The notes under the pieces were generated by a model, which saw nothing but the letters and a program-made list of their open reading frames with translations, ran no database searches and was not told where the DNA came from. A stretch of DNA of 64,000 bases from Terebella lapidaria (taxonomy: Eukaryota; Annelida; Polychaeta; Terebellida; Terebellidae), in NCBI GenBank assembly GCA_949152475.1, contig OX424564.1, positions 29,882,165 through 29,946,164 on the forward strand, read 5' to 3'. Position numbers and translations under genes: made by a program. Position 1 is the first letter of the stretch, and the number at the start of each line of letters is the position of its first letter. This document shows positions 1 through 13,259 of this stretch, piece after piece.

Positions 1-380
1 ACCAGATGATTCAGCAGACCTCGGGAAAAGTACAAAATTGCTGAAGATGTAGGCACCATATGGGCTGAAATGATCGATATTGTTGCAAATATAATATATA
101 AGTCCTAAACGGGTCACTGGACTGAAGACAGGGGCTGGGCCACGAGCATATGGACACACAATTATTGAAAGTGAATCAGCAAGAAGCATACAGGACACGG
201 GCGTTTTTACTACGTTCACAATTCAGTCGGGTGCTTGAAAGTACATTTACGGAGTCCATATCACGGAGGTGGTCACCGCGAAAAAAAGTAAAACATGTAT
301 GTACTGATTGTAAACGTAATCACATTATACCCTCATGTGACTTACCGCTTTATCGGAAAAATTCACTTCGATCCTCACCA

Positions 381-905
381 TTTCATGAACGGCCGTGTTC
401 CACATATACACTGGCTACGCACAAGGCTCCTCTTGTTATGAGCAAAAAATGAATATCATTTATGCTCACTAATTGTTTGGTGATTTACATGTGCGTGCAT
501 GTGTCATATAATCAAGCTCAACAAGACACATAATGCTATGTGGCATACATCAATCTTCATGCAAAATCCGCCTTCATTACTGCCACGTACATGCATGGAC
601 CAGACTGAAGTGGCTCAGGGCATTTGGCTTAAATGGACGCGTCACGCTCCAGTGGTGTCCTTGGTAGCATCCGTTGGAAACACAAGTCTGCGGGATTATC
701 AAAACAATCACAGAGTAATGTCCAAGTAACTGATGTCCAATGCCAGATCATTTGCCGCAGTTCAGAGTGGCCCATGCACGGAAGTTGTGTCGCTTTTGAT
801 AGAGTCCCATTTGTCGAAAATCTTTTGTCAGACCAAGAGCAGATAAGTGATGATCTAGTCTTTGTCTGACAGGTGTTTCATAATTGTGCACCTAGTATGG
901 TTTCA
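381..905 (+). repeat. Duplicated segment P1 with degraded candidate exons
   Basis: This stretch matches 2,783-3,335 (P2) along most of its length, in the same orientation. Both contain a short open frame reading roughly WTRHAPVVSLVA-VGNTS near 610-690. In P1 an upstream frame that is open in P2 (MNGLVPERVEQ...) has lost 26 bp at a CCA microhomology and is out of frame, so P1 looks like the more degraded copy. The WTRHAPVVSL frame is related to a minus-strand frame in tandem units A, B and C. I do not recognise the protein. Confidence 0.5.
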
Positions 906-1499
906 AAGCGAGGTGATTCTAACAATCTTCAACTCAAGTCAAGTCAAAGGATCATTGCACGATTTTAGCCTTAGTCTACCATTATAAATTTTTAATGATT
1001 GTAACATACCGGTAATTTAACATGCGCGTCATATATATTATACTGGCATATATAGAAGGAGGTGTGGCAGGCGCGTGTCCATTATTAAAAACGGCGCCCG
1101 AGGAACCGTTGATGGGTAATTTTATTCTCAGTAAAAGAAAAATATAAGACAAAAGACAATGGCCATAACTGTATTGTGATGTCACTATCCTCCCCAATAT
1201 AGCAATCTGACGCAGGATAAGCTAGAATAGAATATATACGGGGTATGAGTCCTTATTTTGACATTTGATTCGAAATTGTACTATTGTTTCTCGATCTCTC
1301 CAGGAATAACATATTTCTAGGTTACTGGCGATCTATAAATTCGGCAGCATATGCACTGAAATTATTGGTATTATTGCCAATCCAATATACAATATATACG
1401 TCATACAGGGGTCGCTGGATTCATATCTAGTACAGGGGAACAGGCATGGACAAACAATAGGTGAATTGACAAAACCGTCTTTACCACCAAACGCATTTC

Positions 1500-2045
1500 A
1501 GTTATATACTCGAGTTCAACGCAAAGTCTCATATTATTTTTGGCCATAACTTCGTTTAGGATGGACAGATCAATTTGAAATTTTATATGTTTAAATTTCA
1601 GACTTCTATCTTGAAAACTGAAAAAAGTTGGCAATCTACCCCAATGTTAAATGATGGACATAAAACGGACCACAGGAAATCAAGCAAATTTTGGGTTTTC
1701 ATGATTTTCATTCAGCTGAGAAACGTGATATGAGGAAAGTTTTTGATTTGGTAGAATCATATAGGTGTATTCTAATAAAATATCATGCTTACAAAGTACT
1801 GTGCAACGCTAATATCGAACAACATACCGAATTCTTTTCAGACTCGCAAATTCCCTGCTTGATTTGAAATTTAACAGTGGGGTAGATTGCCAACTTTTTC
1901 AGTTTTCGAGATAGAAGTCTGAAATTTGGTGGAAAAATACGGTTTTATGCTAAATGGAAATGAACAAAGTTTCAAATTGATCCGACTATCCTAAATGAAG
2001 TTATGGCCAAAATTCATGAGGTTTTGTGTTGAACTTTGCTTTAGT
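1500..2045. repeat. Hairpin element 1 (arms of about 170 bp)
   Basis: The left arm (about 1,500-1,665) is the imperfect reverse complement of the right arm (about 1,862-2,045). Shared words include AGATAGAAGTCTGAAATTT and TTGGCAATCTACCCC with its complement GGGGTAGATTGCCAA. The loop is about 200 bp. No coding frame is visible. It probably derives from a non-autonomous DNA transposon or fold-back repeat, but no target-site duplication could be defined. Confidence 0.6.
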
Positions 2046-2608
2046 CTGATTTTTCTAACTCGTTTACACTGTTTTTTTGCTGATATTTTTGCGATGCTAA
2101 ATGGTATAATTCTATAACTTGGCATACTTCACATGGGAGTCAAGCGGCAACTTAGTACCGAATTTCGGACTTCTATCGCGAAAATTGAAGAAGTTGGCAA
2201 TCCACCCCAATGTTAAATTTAGCCCTGTCATTTAATTTCTGGGTCCGCACACAATTTTGTGCATTTGCTCGGTTTTGTACCGGTGAAATCTTTCGAAATC
2301 AACATGTTTGTGTATAATACATCCCAGTGTGTCCTCCAGTCCAAAATTACAATAATAGACTGAATCCTGATGAATGTAAATATGACCAAATTCTCGATTA
2401 TGCTCAGACTCTCGAGATACCGTTTTGGGTTGAAATTTAACATTGGGGTAGATGGCCAACTTCTTCAATTTTTGCGATAGAAGTCTAGAATTTGGCACAA
2501 AATTGCTGTTTGACTCCCAGTTGACGTATGGCAAATTATAGAACGATACGATCTAGCATAACAAAAATATCGTCAAAAACCGATGTAAACAAGTTAGAAA
2601 AAATCAGA
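2045..2608. repeat. Hairpin element 2, adjacent to and related to hairpin 1
   Basis: The left arm 2,045-2,222 (from TTTTTCTAACTCGTTTACA to CACCCCAATGTTAAATTT) pairs with the right arm 2,428-2,608. Its inner arm sequence (GATAGAAGTC..., TTGGCAATC.ACCCCAATGTTAAA) is the same family as hairpin 1, so two related palindromes lie back to back. The loop (about 2,222-2,428) has no recognisable content. Confidence 0.6.
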
Positions 2609-2782
2609 GTATAGGTGAAACCGAGGCGAGGTCCAAGCAGACGTAATTTCACTGTAAGGTGAGACTCAAGAGAAAAACACTAATAAATAAACATGAGAAA
2701 ACTATTAAGCATAATTTCACATGCCATACTGTCATTCAACTTGTTTCTATATGTAAAGTTCATTTCTAAAAGCCTTCACTAA

Positions 2783-3335
2783 ATCATGAACGGGCTTGTT
2801 CCAGAAAGAGTTGAGCAGTGCGTACTCCACATATACACAGGCTACGTAAACAGCTCCTCGTTTTACTATCAGAAATGAGTATAATTCATGTGCGCTAATT
2901 GTTTGGTGTAAAACATCTGCGTGCGTATGTCACATAAACAAGCTCACCAAGCCACACCATAGAATGTGGCATACATCAATCATCATGCAAAATCCGCCTA
3001 CATTACTGCCAAGTTTAGGCATAGACCAGACAGAAGTGGCTCAGGACATTTGGCATAAATGGACGCGTCACGCTCCAGTGGTGTCCTTGGTGGCATTCGT
3101 AGGAAACACAAGTCTGTGGGATTATCAACACATGCACAGAGTTATGCCCAAGTAACTGATGTCCAATGCCAGATCATTTGCCGGCCGTTGAGGGTGGCCC
3201 TTGCGCCGAAGTTCTGTCGCTTTTGATAGAGTCCCATTTGTCGAAAATCTTTTGTCAGACCGTGAGCAGATAAGTGATGATCTAGTTTTAGCCTGACAGG
3301 TGTCTCATAATCTTTGTGCACCTAATATGATTTTG
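2783..3335 (+). repeat. Duplicated segment P2 with candidate exons
   Basis: Second copy of the P1 segment. It keeps an open frame at 2,786-2,875 (MNGLVPERVEQ, then VLHIYTGYVN) and another at 2,964-3,155 that includes DIWHKWTRHAPVVSLVAFVG. The latter resembles the minus-strand frame DILHEMARHAPVMTLVSP of tandem unit B, so the two regions share an ancestral exon. No domain is recognised. The frames could be exons of an unknown gene or just old duplicated DNA; the second frame is the better candidate because it recurs in five copies. Confidence 0.45.
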
Positions 3336-3339
3336 TAGC

Positions 3340-5359
3340 CAGGTATTTCTAGAAACCTACTTCTAGCATTAGTCCATCATGCATCTAGATTTATACTAGA
3401 TAATTGAACATGATTGAACATCCACCATAGTATTTTTTACAGATGTATCGCATTTACAGATGAATCAAGAACTGATTGCTTTTCAGGTATCATTGTTCTG
3501 AATTTTATGATAATCCCACTGAAAATCCAACTGAAAATATTGCTGGCTAAACAGATGTGACATGTTTAGCAAATCATGGAATTTGGGCGAACTTCTCAAG
3601 GTCAGAGTTCACACACAAGGCCATACCGGATAGACCCTCTAATGAATTATGTGAGTATAGTCTCCATGTGGATTAGAACCAAAGGCTTATCGACTTATGT
3701 AGATTCCGCTGCCACGTCAACTATATCTATTCGAATTTGACAAAAATCAATCAAGGGTTGAAGCACGAAGTGTTGGCCTGGAGGCAGTCAAATACAATCT
3801 TCCATTTCCGCATCTGACACCTATATCAACAGCTTCATTCAATATTGTAATATTCTACTTCGTTGTCTGTTTTGGCAATAGTCTTGCGTGGACCTGCACA
3901 TCCTTCCATTGTCTGGCACCAAGATATAATCTTTTCACACCTACTTCTTCTCTGACATGGTTATAATAAAGTATCGATTCATGATACCAATTATCGAGGG
4001 AAGGACGGAGACAACTTGTAGGGTATATGTAGCAAAACAACACATGCAGTGCAGTAGACCATTATGTAATGTGTCTGGTTGGGATGACGCACGATGGGAC
4101 ATTTTTCTTGTACAGCATGTGATTGCTATGCCAAAACGAGAAACGCCATAATGATTATATAACTGTGAATAGTGATACCTGTTTACTCTTGAATAAATTT
4201 ACCTGTAAATATGTTACATACGATAACATAGTGACAACAGTTCTAGCATCTAGATGCTGTCCGTGTGGTTTTATGTATGTAATTGTTATAATCATACAAA
4301 CCTGCATAGATGAAGCCCATTCCAAGTTATCTCACAAATTGAACATCGATCCGTCAAACTGACGCTATATATATGGGACTACTATGGTCGATCTCTGACA
4401 GGACCATACATTTGTGTTTGACGGACCCGCAGTGTCATTCCATATCAAATTTCAAATTGTATAATGACCAATGGAACAATCATGTCATGCATAAATTAGC
4501 CCAGGTGGATCTCTGAATAAAAATACATATTTGTGTTTCATGGGTCCCAGTCAAAATCACAAGCAAATCATTTAGTAGTCCATGTAAAATATGCAAGAAA
4601 TCACTCACAGTGTCAGCATTGGTCTTTGCTCAAGGAATGTAGGAGTATGATTTAGTCACCGCAAAGATACAAAGACAGAGTGCACTGCACTCGGGGCCGA
4701 ATCAGACATATTGGTCAAAGAAATAATAAATACTGATGTTGATTAAGAAAGGTCGAGAAAAGCTATTTTGTGTTGGTCTATGGTGCATCTATTTTGACTC
4801 GCATTAACATGATTTAAGGTCGTTGTGACCCAGCCTAGGTATCCACACATCAACTTACCACGATTCGTGGGATAGGTCGCCGTTCCTTCTGGCTGTTGAT
4901 CCTTTATTCTCGAACTCTTTTCTACGTTCCACAATTATATATGGAACACGCAAACATATTGCACAAAATCATATTGCTAGAATTGTTGCACAATTGTTAT
5001 TAGATGAAGGTAATAACTAATATAAGGTAATAACTAAATTTCTTCAAACACTGTTGAAATATACGATGATTTAAAATATATTGACTAAACTGAAGCAAGC
5101 TTATGTCTCACGAACCCAAACACTTCTCGTTCTATGATTCGTTCAATACACCGACGTGAACTAGTCACACACCGTCAAATTTATTCTGCATAGTGTTGAT
5201 TGTCTTAGAAAAAACAGCGATAATAACCCCCATAACGCACGACAATTCCGGGAAGACACTGCCAGGTGCTCTGTGGCAACGGACTCGCAGAAAAATGTAT
5301 GTCAGTGAAACCTACATTTGCTGGAATGTTATTTGTACTTTAGAAACAACTATATTTAC
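3340..5359. other. Interval with no supported gene
   Basis: Only short frames without homology to anything I recognise. A weak two-copy repeat (GATCTCTGA...ATTTGTGTTT) sits at about 4,388-4,555. Nothing else is supported. Confidence 0.5.
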
Positions 5360-5829
5360 ACACTAGCGTGATCATGGATGTAAATATATGTTCGCTTTTT
5401 GTATTTTTCGTAAAAATTGTATCTTATAGGTTTCCTTTCAGCTTCATCAAAATATAGTTCCATTGGTGGTAGTGGGTTGGTACTTACACTGATTGAAAGT
5501 AACAGTGTACTTCTCTTGCATCGGCATCACTTCTACCATCTCTTGCAATCAGATAGTCCATGGCCGTTTGCTGCGTGATCCATCTCTTCCAGACATATTG
5601 CAAAAATACAGCACGATTGAAGTCCAGGAGAGGTCCAACATGAAACACAATCATACTCATAGAGGGGTATCCCCGATGTGGCATCTAGACTGTATTGTTT
5701 GTGTTCGGGATCTGTTCCATTACACTCCCATCAACGTATGCTGGAAGATATTGGCAAAAAATTGATGGTGTACTTTTTTTATTTCAAGAGAAATCGGCAA
5801 ATGCAAGACTACCAAGTAGCCTTCTGGCT

Positions 5830-6114
5830 TGTGATTAGGTACTTATGTACTTGTTATATATCTATTCCATGGGGTTTGTTTCGGATTTCTAAATTATTTT
5901 CATAGGTTGTTGGGCAGTTGTATACTAATTCCATCAGGTGTACAGTAGTAACAACTACACCTAACACACTGTCTGTCCCTGATGACGCCAGTGTGTCGTT
6001 TGATAAACTATTTGGTCGGGCTTTGTTTCTATTGCAAAATGTTGTATTTTACGTTTGTTACTGGAATCATCAAAATTTGGCTGTATTGGAGGTAATAGAT
6101 TGATACTTACATTG
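5830..6114. mobile_element. 285-bp dispersed repeat, copy in unit A
   Basis: Starts TGTGATTAGGTACTTATGTA and ends GATACTTACATTG. A copy of exactly the same length lies at 47,765-48,049, where the paralogous duplicate (near 62,117) lacks it, which shows that it is a discrete insertion. The complement strand holds a frame open in both copies (INLLPPIQPNFDD...), but this is also expected for two young copies of one repeat. Class unknown: no clear terminal inverted repeat, no poly(A). Confidence 0.6.
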
Positions 6115-6714
6115 CCGTTGTTGTTGGATAGAAAGTTAGCAACACGACAATACATGTGTCCTTCACAATCTAGAGGTGTGACATAAACGAATGTAATTGT
6201 TCAGACCTCCTGCATGCTCATTATTGCTGATGATCATTGGGGGAGGTTGTCAATAATGGTTCCCATCAATTGACTCGTGCTTTGTGTGTTTATTTTAAAA
6301 AATTAAAAAATCACTTCTGTTTTCACACAAAACTCAGGGTTTAAAAGATATCCTTTTGTGTGTCATCACAACCAGATAAAAACACATAATGGCTGAGTGC
6401 ACTCAATGTATCCTCCTTACGAGTCGCCACCTCCAAACAATTGGTATCATGAATGAAGCCTTTGTTATGAACATGCCAGAGAAATACCAACGTGTCAAGC
6501 AAATAAACTTCCTTTGTGTAAGACTCGGCAATAATGTGAGACCCAGGGAGTGGTCGACTATTGAACTGAAACATTTATTACGCTTGACTATAGGATGTGT
6601 CATTGTTCTGGGATAATCATGTGTAAATAGTATGATGAGGTACCGGAAGTGACGAAACGTAGAATCATGCAACTCCCTATATGGGCGAAAAACTTCCCAA
6701 GCATTGAGCGCTGT

Positions 6715-6890
6715 TTGAGGTCATTTCTGAGTGAATGTGTTGTTTTGGATTGACCTCTTTTTGCCAAGGACCGGTGATGCCAAGGACATCACTGAAGCAT
6801 GACGCGCCATTTCGTGCAAAATGTCAGAAACAAATTGTACTGTGACCCGTGGGTGCCCGGTCTTTAAGTTGATTCTGCTTGGTGATTGAT
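6715..6890 (-). CDS. Candidate exon (unit A) of an unrecognised gene
   Basis: On the minus strand a frame reads INLKTGHPRVTVQFV, then SDILHEMARHASVMSLASP and GKKRSIQNNTFTQ, then a stop. The homologous frames in unit B (13,260-13,425) and unit C (19,725-19,890) are also open, and most replacements are conservative (I/V, L/W, S/P). A possible acceptor (CATCAAGCAG) precedes the frame. Three diverged copies without a stop or frameshift over some 50 codons favours real coding sequence. No family is recognised; GKKR resembles an amidation/cleavage site but I would not call a peptide from it. Confidence 0.35.
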
Positions 6891-7098
6891 GCCTGTGATA
6901 TTCTATGATAATTCATTGAACTTGCTGATGTAAGGAATGCACGCACACATCCCACGGCAGGCGACTAACGCATAATTATAAGGCATTAAGGTATTTGCGC
7001 ACATAGAGTGTCAGGCTTGTGCAACCTCCGTGATTGTTTCACTTGTGGAAGACGACTGTTCAGTATATCTCCTGGTCACATCATCACCTTCCTGGATG

Positions 7099-7120
7099 GC
7101 GGAGGGGGGGGGGGGGGGGG
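7099..7120. repeat. Poly-G tract
   Basis: A run of about 18 G within a G-rich stretch (7,095-7,130). It is absent from units B and C at the equivalent place, so it arose after duplication. Confidence 0.8.
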
Positions 7121-8569
7121 TGGGTGTGGGGAGTTATCAAACATCCGCTCATATATTGTCTGGCTGATTTTAGATGCTAGTATTTGGTTCATACTCATAA
7201 ATAACTCGTGATTTATGTTGATTGCAACAGTCCCTTGTTAGATATCATCCCGATCATCACACAGTGGACATTACATTATATTGAATTTGCAATAATACCA
7301 ACATCATGTAGCACCCCCAATTCATCACACTATACAAATCTACAAAGTTATTATTTTATGATGAGGTTGGGAAAAAGTCATACCACGCCAACTAAAATGT
7401 CAGATGGAAAATCACTCATTTCACTACTCATTGTATTCTGACATTATCACACGATTTATGGCTACTTCAGAGAGAGGGTGCCTATTCACAAAGACATGTC
7501 GATGGTGACATTCTTGGAAAGTTGGAATCTATAATTGATTGTCAACGAAATAGCAGTGTATTACTAAACCATTCTATTTGAGACGAATTATCCTGTTTTA
7601 TATTAGTATAGTTTATTGAAGTACAAAAATGGAGCACGTGCCTCAATTTCCTTCTGGCCAACCTCCAAATGATTATTTTGAATTGTTTCAATATGCCTTA
7701 ATATGCTTAATAAAGAGATTCTCACAGCTAATGAACTTCAAAATTTGGTGTTATGAACCGCCCTACAAGTGTACAGTACATCACCAGTCCTTAATCTGGA
7801 AAAAATATATATCGTTTTAATGAAGAAATGTTTTGCAAATCACGATGTCCTCACTTTCTGCACAAACCTCACCATTGACAGTCCACTAAATATAAGTTTT
7901 GTATTTGATTAATCAACACCGAACCAATACACATGTATTAAGCACTCCGAGCGAACAAATAGATGTGGGATTGTGATATAATGTGCAAAGCAGGCATGAT
8001 GTCAAGCGGACGAATGTCTGTGACACACTTGTGTCCCGGATGACACAAGTCAGGTCTTGGAATGAGTTATTTTCTGTCCGATTTCGTTTTCATTGCAGCT
8101 GTTATTCACATTATTTTATATTCTATAGCATCCAACATACTTGCACTAACGGCATTAGGGCGATACGTGCAATCACCACACATGAGTCTGAGAAAAGGAT
8201 GAATATAATGTGCTGGTTATGAGAAAGTTGCAGTTCGTTGATTAGTTGTTCGCCTAAGCACTTTTGAATGCAAGTGGTTTGGGGTTGAGAGAGGGTGGAT
8301 AGTTTTTGTTTTCAGTTGGACAAATCGAACTGCTGAAGTAACCAGGTGGCTTCATTTGCTGATTTCTTTAGGTTCAAGAAATACCAAGATGCAACAATCT
8401 GTTATTTGTTCCATTTTATCACAGATGCATGACTTCTGCGCGGTGATATTCGTATTAACCAAGGTATTCAACCTGATAAAATTTCTTTAATTTTCTGCCA
8501 CCCTTATTATACAAACAGAATAAGTACGTAGATGGTTCAGTAAACTTGATGTGTCATTTTGCTACTTAC

Positions 8570-8681
8570 AATCTTCCTTACAAGCTCGTTTGGTTCACAT
8601 TCGACTCGATGCCCAGTCAGTAATTTGATTCTCCAGATGATTGATGAATCGTCATCTTTGTTTGGTACTTCGTCCAGCTTG
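8570..8681 (-). CDS. Candidate internal exon (unit A), 112 bp
   Basis: Reading minus, an acceptor TTTCACATAAG is followed by a 112-bp open frame and then a consensus donor GTAAGTAGC. The peptide begins KLDEVPNKDDDSS, continues IIWRIKLLTGHRVE and ends CEPNELVRKI. Unit C carries the same exon at the same length (21,727-21,838) with few amino-acid changes (D to N, R to P). Unit B (15,187-15,273) has lost 24 bp plus one base and is frameshifted. I do not recognise the protein; the mix of charged residues and the splice signals make this the most convincing exon in the tandem units. Confidence 0.5.
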
Positions 8682-9103
8682 CTTATGTGAAATATGCACG
8701 CACATTCCCTGCGACAGGCGATTAACACTTGCTGAACGTTATCCATTTATGAATAAAAATGGCTGCCTGAGCACTTTCATGTTTGGATATCCTTTGTGTC
8801 TCTGTCATTTTTATCAAGTGCTTGCTCGTCTCGATACACCTGACTTCACATCGTCTGGGGTCGAGTATTTGCTGAGGAGTTTGGATCTCAGATTTGGTTC
8901 ATCGAACTGGTTTTGCTTAGCTGTACTGTTTTCGGTATTATTGACCGTATAGTCTTGTGGAATAAATCCATGCTAAATAACTCGAAAATGTTTCAATATA
9001 CACAAGATTTACAATAATACCAACAACTTCAACTCATGTGGCGCTTACATTTGGACATAATCCATTGCGAAGTTATTTTTTATTATGGTGAAAAAGATCT
9101 TAC

Positions 9104-9149
9104 CACGCTGAAATAAATATCAAATAACTGACGCCATGGCATTGGTATT
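9104..9149 (-). CDS. Candidate 46-bp microexon (unit A)
   Basis: Minus-strand frame IPMPWRQLFDIYFSV lies between an acceptor (TTTGATAAG) and a donor (GTAAGATC). The same 46-bp block occurs in unit B (15,687-15,732, IPMPWRQLFDIYFSM) and unit C (22,249-22,294, MPMPWRELFDICFGV), with both splice sites kept in all three. Its function is unknown. Phase with the downstream 112-bp exon is not a simple match unless a second AG three bases inside that exon (AAGCAAG) is used. Confidence 0.4.
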
Positions 9150-9672
9150 CTTATCAAACGCCAATTTGGTTTATACAATGTGATATATTTTATAAATATA
9201 TATGGAAAATGCGCCTTCATTACATTCCGGGCAACCTCCATAACAAATACCATGCAATAATTCCTCACTGCGTTGATTAATTCTAACGAACATTTATTTG
9301 CACTTTTCATGAGCTCATGTACATGTCTCTTGAATCATCATGAAATTAGTGATCACAGCAGAACAGAATGCTTGGCTAAATATTTGCCTATCTGACTAAT
9401 GACGACATCATTGTACGGTGTAAAATGGTAATATGTTGTGGGATGGGCATAAAATCAACAAATAACACAGGAGTGTTCGTTAAGCAGAAGAATTGCAGAC
9501 ACACTCTTTGCCTCTGTTGACGCCAATAGGGTGGGGATCCAATAGAGCTGATTTTGACTTTGTTTTTTTTTTTGTTCATATGGTCATTCATCGAAGTACA
9601 TTTAGGTCATATTGCACATGTCGGACTTTGGGAAAATTGAGCCTTTTACCCACTAACAAAATTACACTTCGT

Positions 9673-9707
9673 GGTCACTTGTTAAAGTTACAATTTAACA
9701 AGTGACC
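9673..9707. repeat. Perfect 14-bp hairpin
   Basis: GGTCACTTGTTAAA and its exact complement TTTAACAAGTGACC are separated by 7 bp. The stem is imperfect in unit B (about 16,237-16,264) and mostly lost in C. Confidence 0.6.
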
Positions 9708-12302
9708 GCAAAGTAGAACTTTCACAGAGTGTAGCTTGGAATGCACATGTTCACATTGGATCCACATTTTGTTTAGTGAGCATCAGAGTAATACATTTAC
9801 CGCACTCGAATCTTAGCAAATGTTACTTGGACAGGGTTACTTCGACCGGAATAAAATGTTTGATATTCATATAGTGGAATAGTGCATTGTCCTTGAATTT
9901 TGACGTATGTTGCAGATCTTGGTTCTAGGATTGCTATTGGCAGGCAATTTACTTTGCTTCCATAAATATCGAGATGTGATGATTTTATCCTATTATCTCA
10001 TAAAAGCATTGCCTCTGTTTGGTGACAGTCTTGTTCACGAGTATCATATAGCTGACCGATCCCGTTTCTAATTCAAGGGTTATCATTTCAGGTTTAATCC
10101 TTTGGCTGCCGGAGGCGATTTTAGTTGACCAAAATTAGGGGGAAAAGGGCAAATTGAAAAATAATAAACTAACATTAAATTTATGGTCCAATTGTGATAT
10201 TTTGAAACTTAAATTCTATACATTGTCCTTAGAACATTCCCACTTTAGATTTTATTATAATGAAAAATGTTTCACAATAAATATGTCATTTAAATATATA
10301 CTTTATGATTTCTTGAAAATAATTTGGCAATGGGATACAAGGTCTGAAACAGTCTTTGGCAGTGAAAGGGTTAATGCCAGCGTTATCCGATTCTCAAGGT
10401 AATATGTCGTTACATACACATCATGTGGTTGAGTATTATATAATAATGTATGCAACTCTATATGCGATTGGTGCAAACGTTTTCTGATTCGTTAGCCTCC
10501 ATTAGTCTGGAGAATATTTAGGTTAATACAACAATCAAAGATAATGAAATGTTACATTTCATGAAAAGCTAACCATATCCTCATGGATGGCAATGACGTC
10601 CTTAAATCTCCTCACTCCCGGTACTTCATACGAACAAGCAAAATCTCAGTTTCAGTCCAGAAGACGTGGTATCAAGCAAAGGTTGTTAGAAATGTATTGC
10701 ATGGACAAAATGAAAATTAACTCAAAGGTCTACTACATGTATGTGTAGGTGTTACGCTTGGTAACTATATCGATATAGTATGCATCGCCGCGAAAATAAA
10801 CAATAATACCCTCAGGTAAGTTTTCGAACATGAACTGGTAAAATTGAAACAGTGTACGTGCGAATGCAATTACAAAATTTGGGGAAACAATTTCATTCAT
10901 GTCGTTCCCAATGACAATTAGCATAGTGTTCGATTTCTTCTAAGGATAAAACTGCCTCCAGGTTTTCAACATTTTAATATTCATGGCATTGTTGATATAC
11001 TGGTATTCAATGATGTTGAGAAAAGGCTGTCACCGTTACTACCCCTGTAAAATAATATCATCAATTATTTCCTTCAGACAAAGAAGAGTCATAAATCAAG
11101 AATTGGGATTAGAATGATCCAGGAAAACGGGCACTTCAACTATATGAATAATTTATGAATAACCCATTTTCCCGAAGAAGTTTTTACAGTTCATAGGTTC
11201 ATAGCTTGAACTATTACCCCTGGCTGAGGAGATGTTAGCATTCCATGTACCGGTGTTAATTGGCCTTTAATCCTGGATAATTACACATGTGAAGAAGTAA
11301 CATCTATCCAGCTGCACACACATTCAGAACAACATGGCAATAAACCCCAAGACATAATCAGTATTGTCCTTCTCTCGGCGTCCATTTGATCCAACTGATC
11401 TTTACAAGCTACTAAAAATCGTTTCATGGTGCACCTGGGTTTCAAATTTATGTAATATACCGAGCACTCTGATTGTGATTACTGACTTAATCATCATGTG
11501 AAGACATCCCTAGTTATCTATACCTGATAAACACACACACCGAATGTAACTTCGCTATACACCCAAATTGCCCACGTTTCACGAAAGAAATTAGTAATGC
11601 GTGTAATCAATGAAGATATATTCATTGTGGTATATGGCAAATGCTATATTTAGCGAAGATACAGATATACAAAATACATGTACATCACTCAATAGATACA
11701 CAGGCTTCCCAGCATTCCATTTTCAACGTAATGTTATCCACTCCCATGACCTTAGATCATGTAGATGTAAATATATGTTCGGATTTTGTTTTGTTTTTTT
11801 GTAAAAATTGCGTTCTAGGTTTGCTATTAGCTTCATCAAAATATATTTCCACTGGTGGTAGTAGACCGATACTTACACTGAGCTTGGAAGTAACAGAGTA
11901 ATTTTCTTGCCTCGAAAACATTTCTACCATCTCTCGGAATAATCCATGGCCACTTGCTGAGCGATGAAGTTCTCGCAGAAATGTTGGAGAAACGACCTGA
12001 GCCATCGGCGCTTGAGCAACATTCGTAGTACAGCAGGATTGAAGTCCAAGAGAAGTTCAGCGTGAAACACATACTCACAAAAAGTTATCATCAATGTGGC
12101 ACCTAGGCTTTATTGTTTGTGTTACGAATCTGTTCCTTACACTCACACCATGTTATTGATAGATTTATTGGGGTGCAATGGAAATATGATTTACTTTGTT
12201 ATTTTAAGGGAAAACATATCCAAGACTATCAGGTACCTGGCATTGTAATTGTATGAAAGAAAGTCAGCAACCTGACAAATCATGTGCACTTCACAATCTT
12301 AC

Positions 12303-12695
12303 GGAGCCCCTATGGGGACATGGTGGAAATTCTGAGATAATTATTTCGTTCCCATGAATAGATTTCGTTCCCTCGGAATAGATTTCGTTCTCTCAAAATA
12401 TATTTCATTCAATCGAAATCCGAATACTATTTCGACTGAACAAAATCTATTTTGGGTGAACGAAATGTTTTTTCGAGATAATTAAATGATTTTTCGAGGG
12501 AAGGAAATGTTATTCCGAGGGAATGAAATTTATTTCAATATAATGAAATGTTATTTCGAAAACAAAAACGAAATGTTAATTCAAGAGAACAAAATCTAAT
12601 TCGAGGTAACCAAATCTATTTTGAGGTAATGAAATCTATTTCGAGGGAATGAAAAAACATTTCAGAATTTTGCGCTATGTCCCCCTATGGGCTCC
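12303..12695. mobile_element. Fold-back MITE with inverted arrays of about 20 bp
   Basis: Ends are GGAGCCCCTATGGGGACAT and, inverted, GGAGCCCATAGGGGGACAT. The left half is an array of ATTTCGTTCCCTCGGAATAG-like units; the right half is the same unit in the opposite direction, so the element can fold into one long stem. The unit A empty site (near 6,168, ACAATCTAGAGG) is interrupted here, with ACAATCTTA on the left and ACAATATAG on the right. That suggests a slightly decayed target duplication of about 8 bp. No coding capacity. Confidence 0.75.
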
Positions 12696-13259
12696 ATACA
12701 ATATAGAGGCGTAACATAGGGTTTAGGGTTTGCAATCTACAATTTCTGCAATGTCAAAAAGAGGATCATTTGGAGAGGTTGCCAATAATTATTCCTTCAT
12801 GCACTGTGCGTTTGTTTCAGTCAACGCACAAAATCATTTGCGTCTTCACAAAAAAATGATTAAGATATACTTTTGTACGTCATCACGACCAGACAAAATA
12901 CATGATGGCTCAATGCACTCGACGTTTCCTTCTTACAAGTCATATCGGTTTACCTCCAATCAATTGGTATCATGATTGTAGTCATTGTTATAAACATGCC
13001 AGAGAAAAACACCAACGTGTCAAGCAAATAAACTGCCTTTGTGTAAGACTGGGCAATAATGTGAGGCCCAGTGAGTGACCGACCCTTGAACTGAAACATG
13101 TTTTGACAGCGCATGTCCAAAGCTTCAATAAGACTATTTTATTTGTTATGGGATAATCATGTATAAATAGCACACGATGGGTTACCGGTTGTGAGGAAAC
13201 GTAGATTCATGTAACTCCCTGCATGGGCGAAAAACATACCCAAGCATTGAGTATTGTTT

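Larger units (their letters stand above)
5360..11735 (-). repeat. Tandem segmental unit A (about 6.4 kb)
   Basis: First of three head-to-tail copies. Unit A aligns with unit B (from about 11,736) and unit C (from about 19,335) along many kilobases; landmarks present in all three include the segments at 6,450-6,580, 9,100-9,160 and 10,560-10,730. Strand is given as minus because the best candidate exons read that way (6,715-6,890; 8,570-8,681; 9,104-9,149). This looks like a duplicated gene region whose product I do not recognise, carried along with its introns. Confidence 0.75.
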
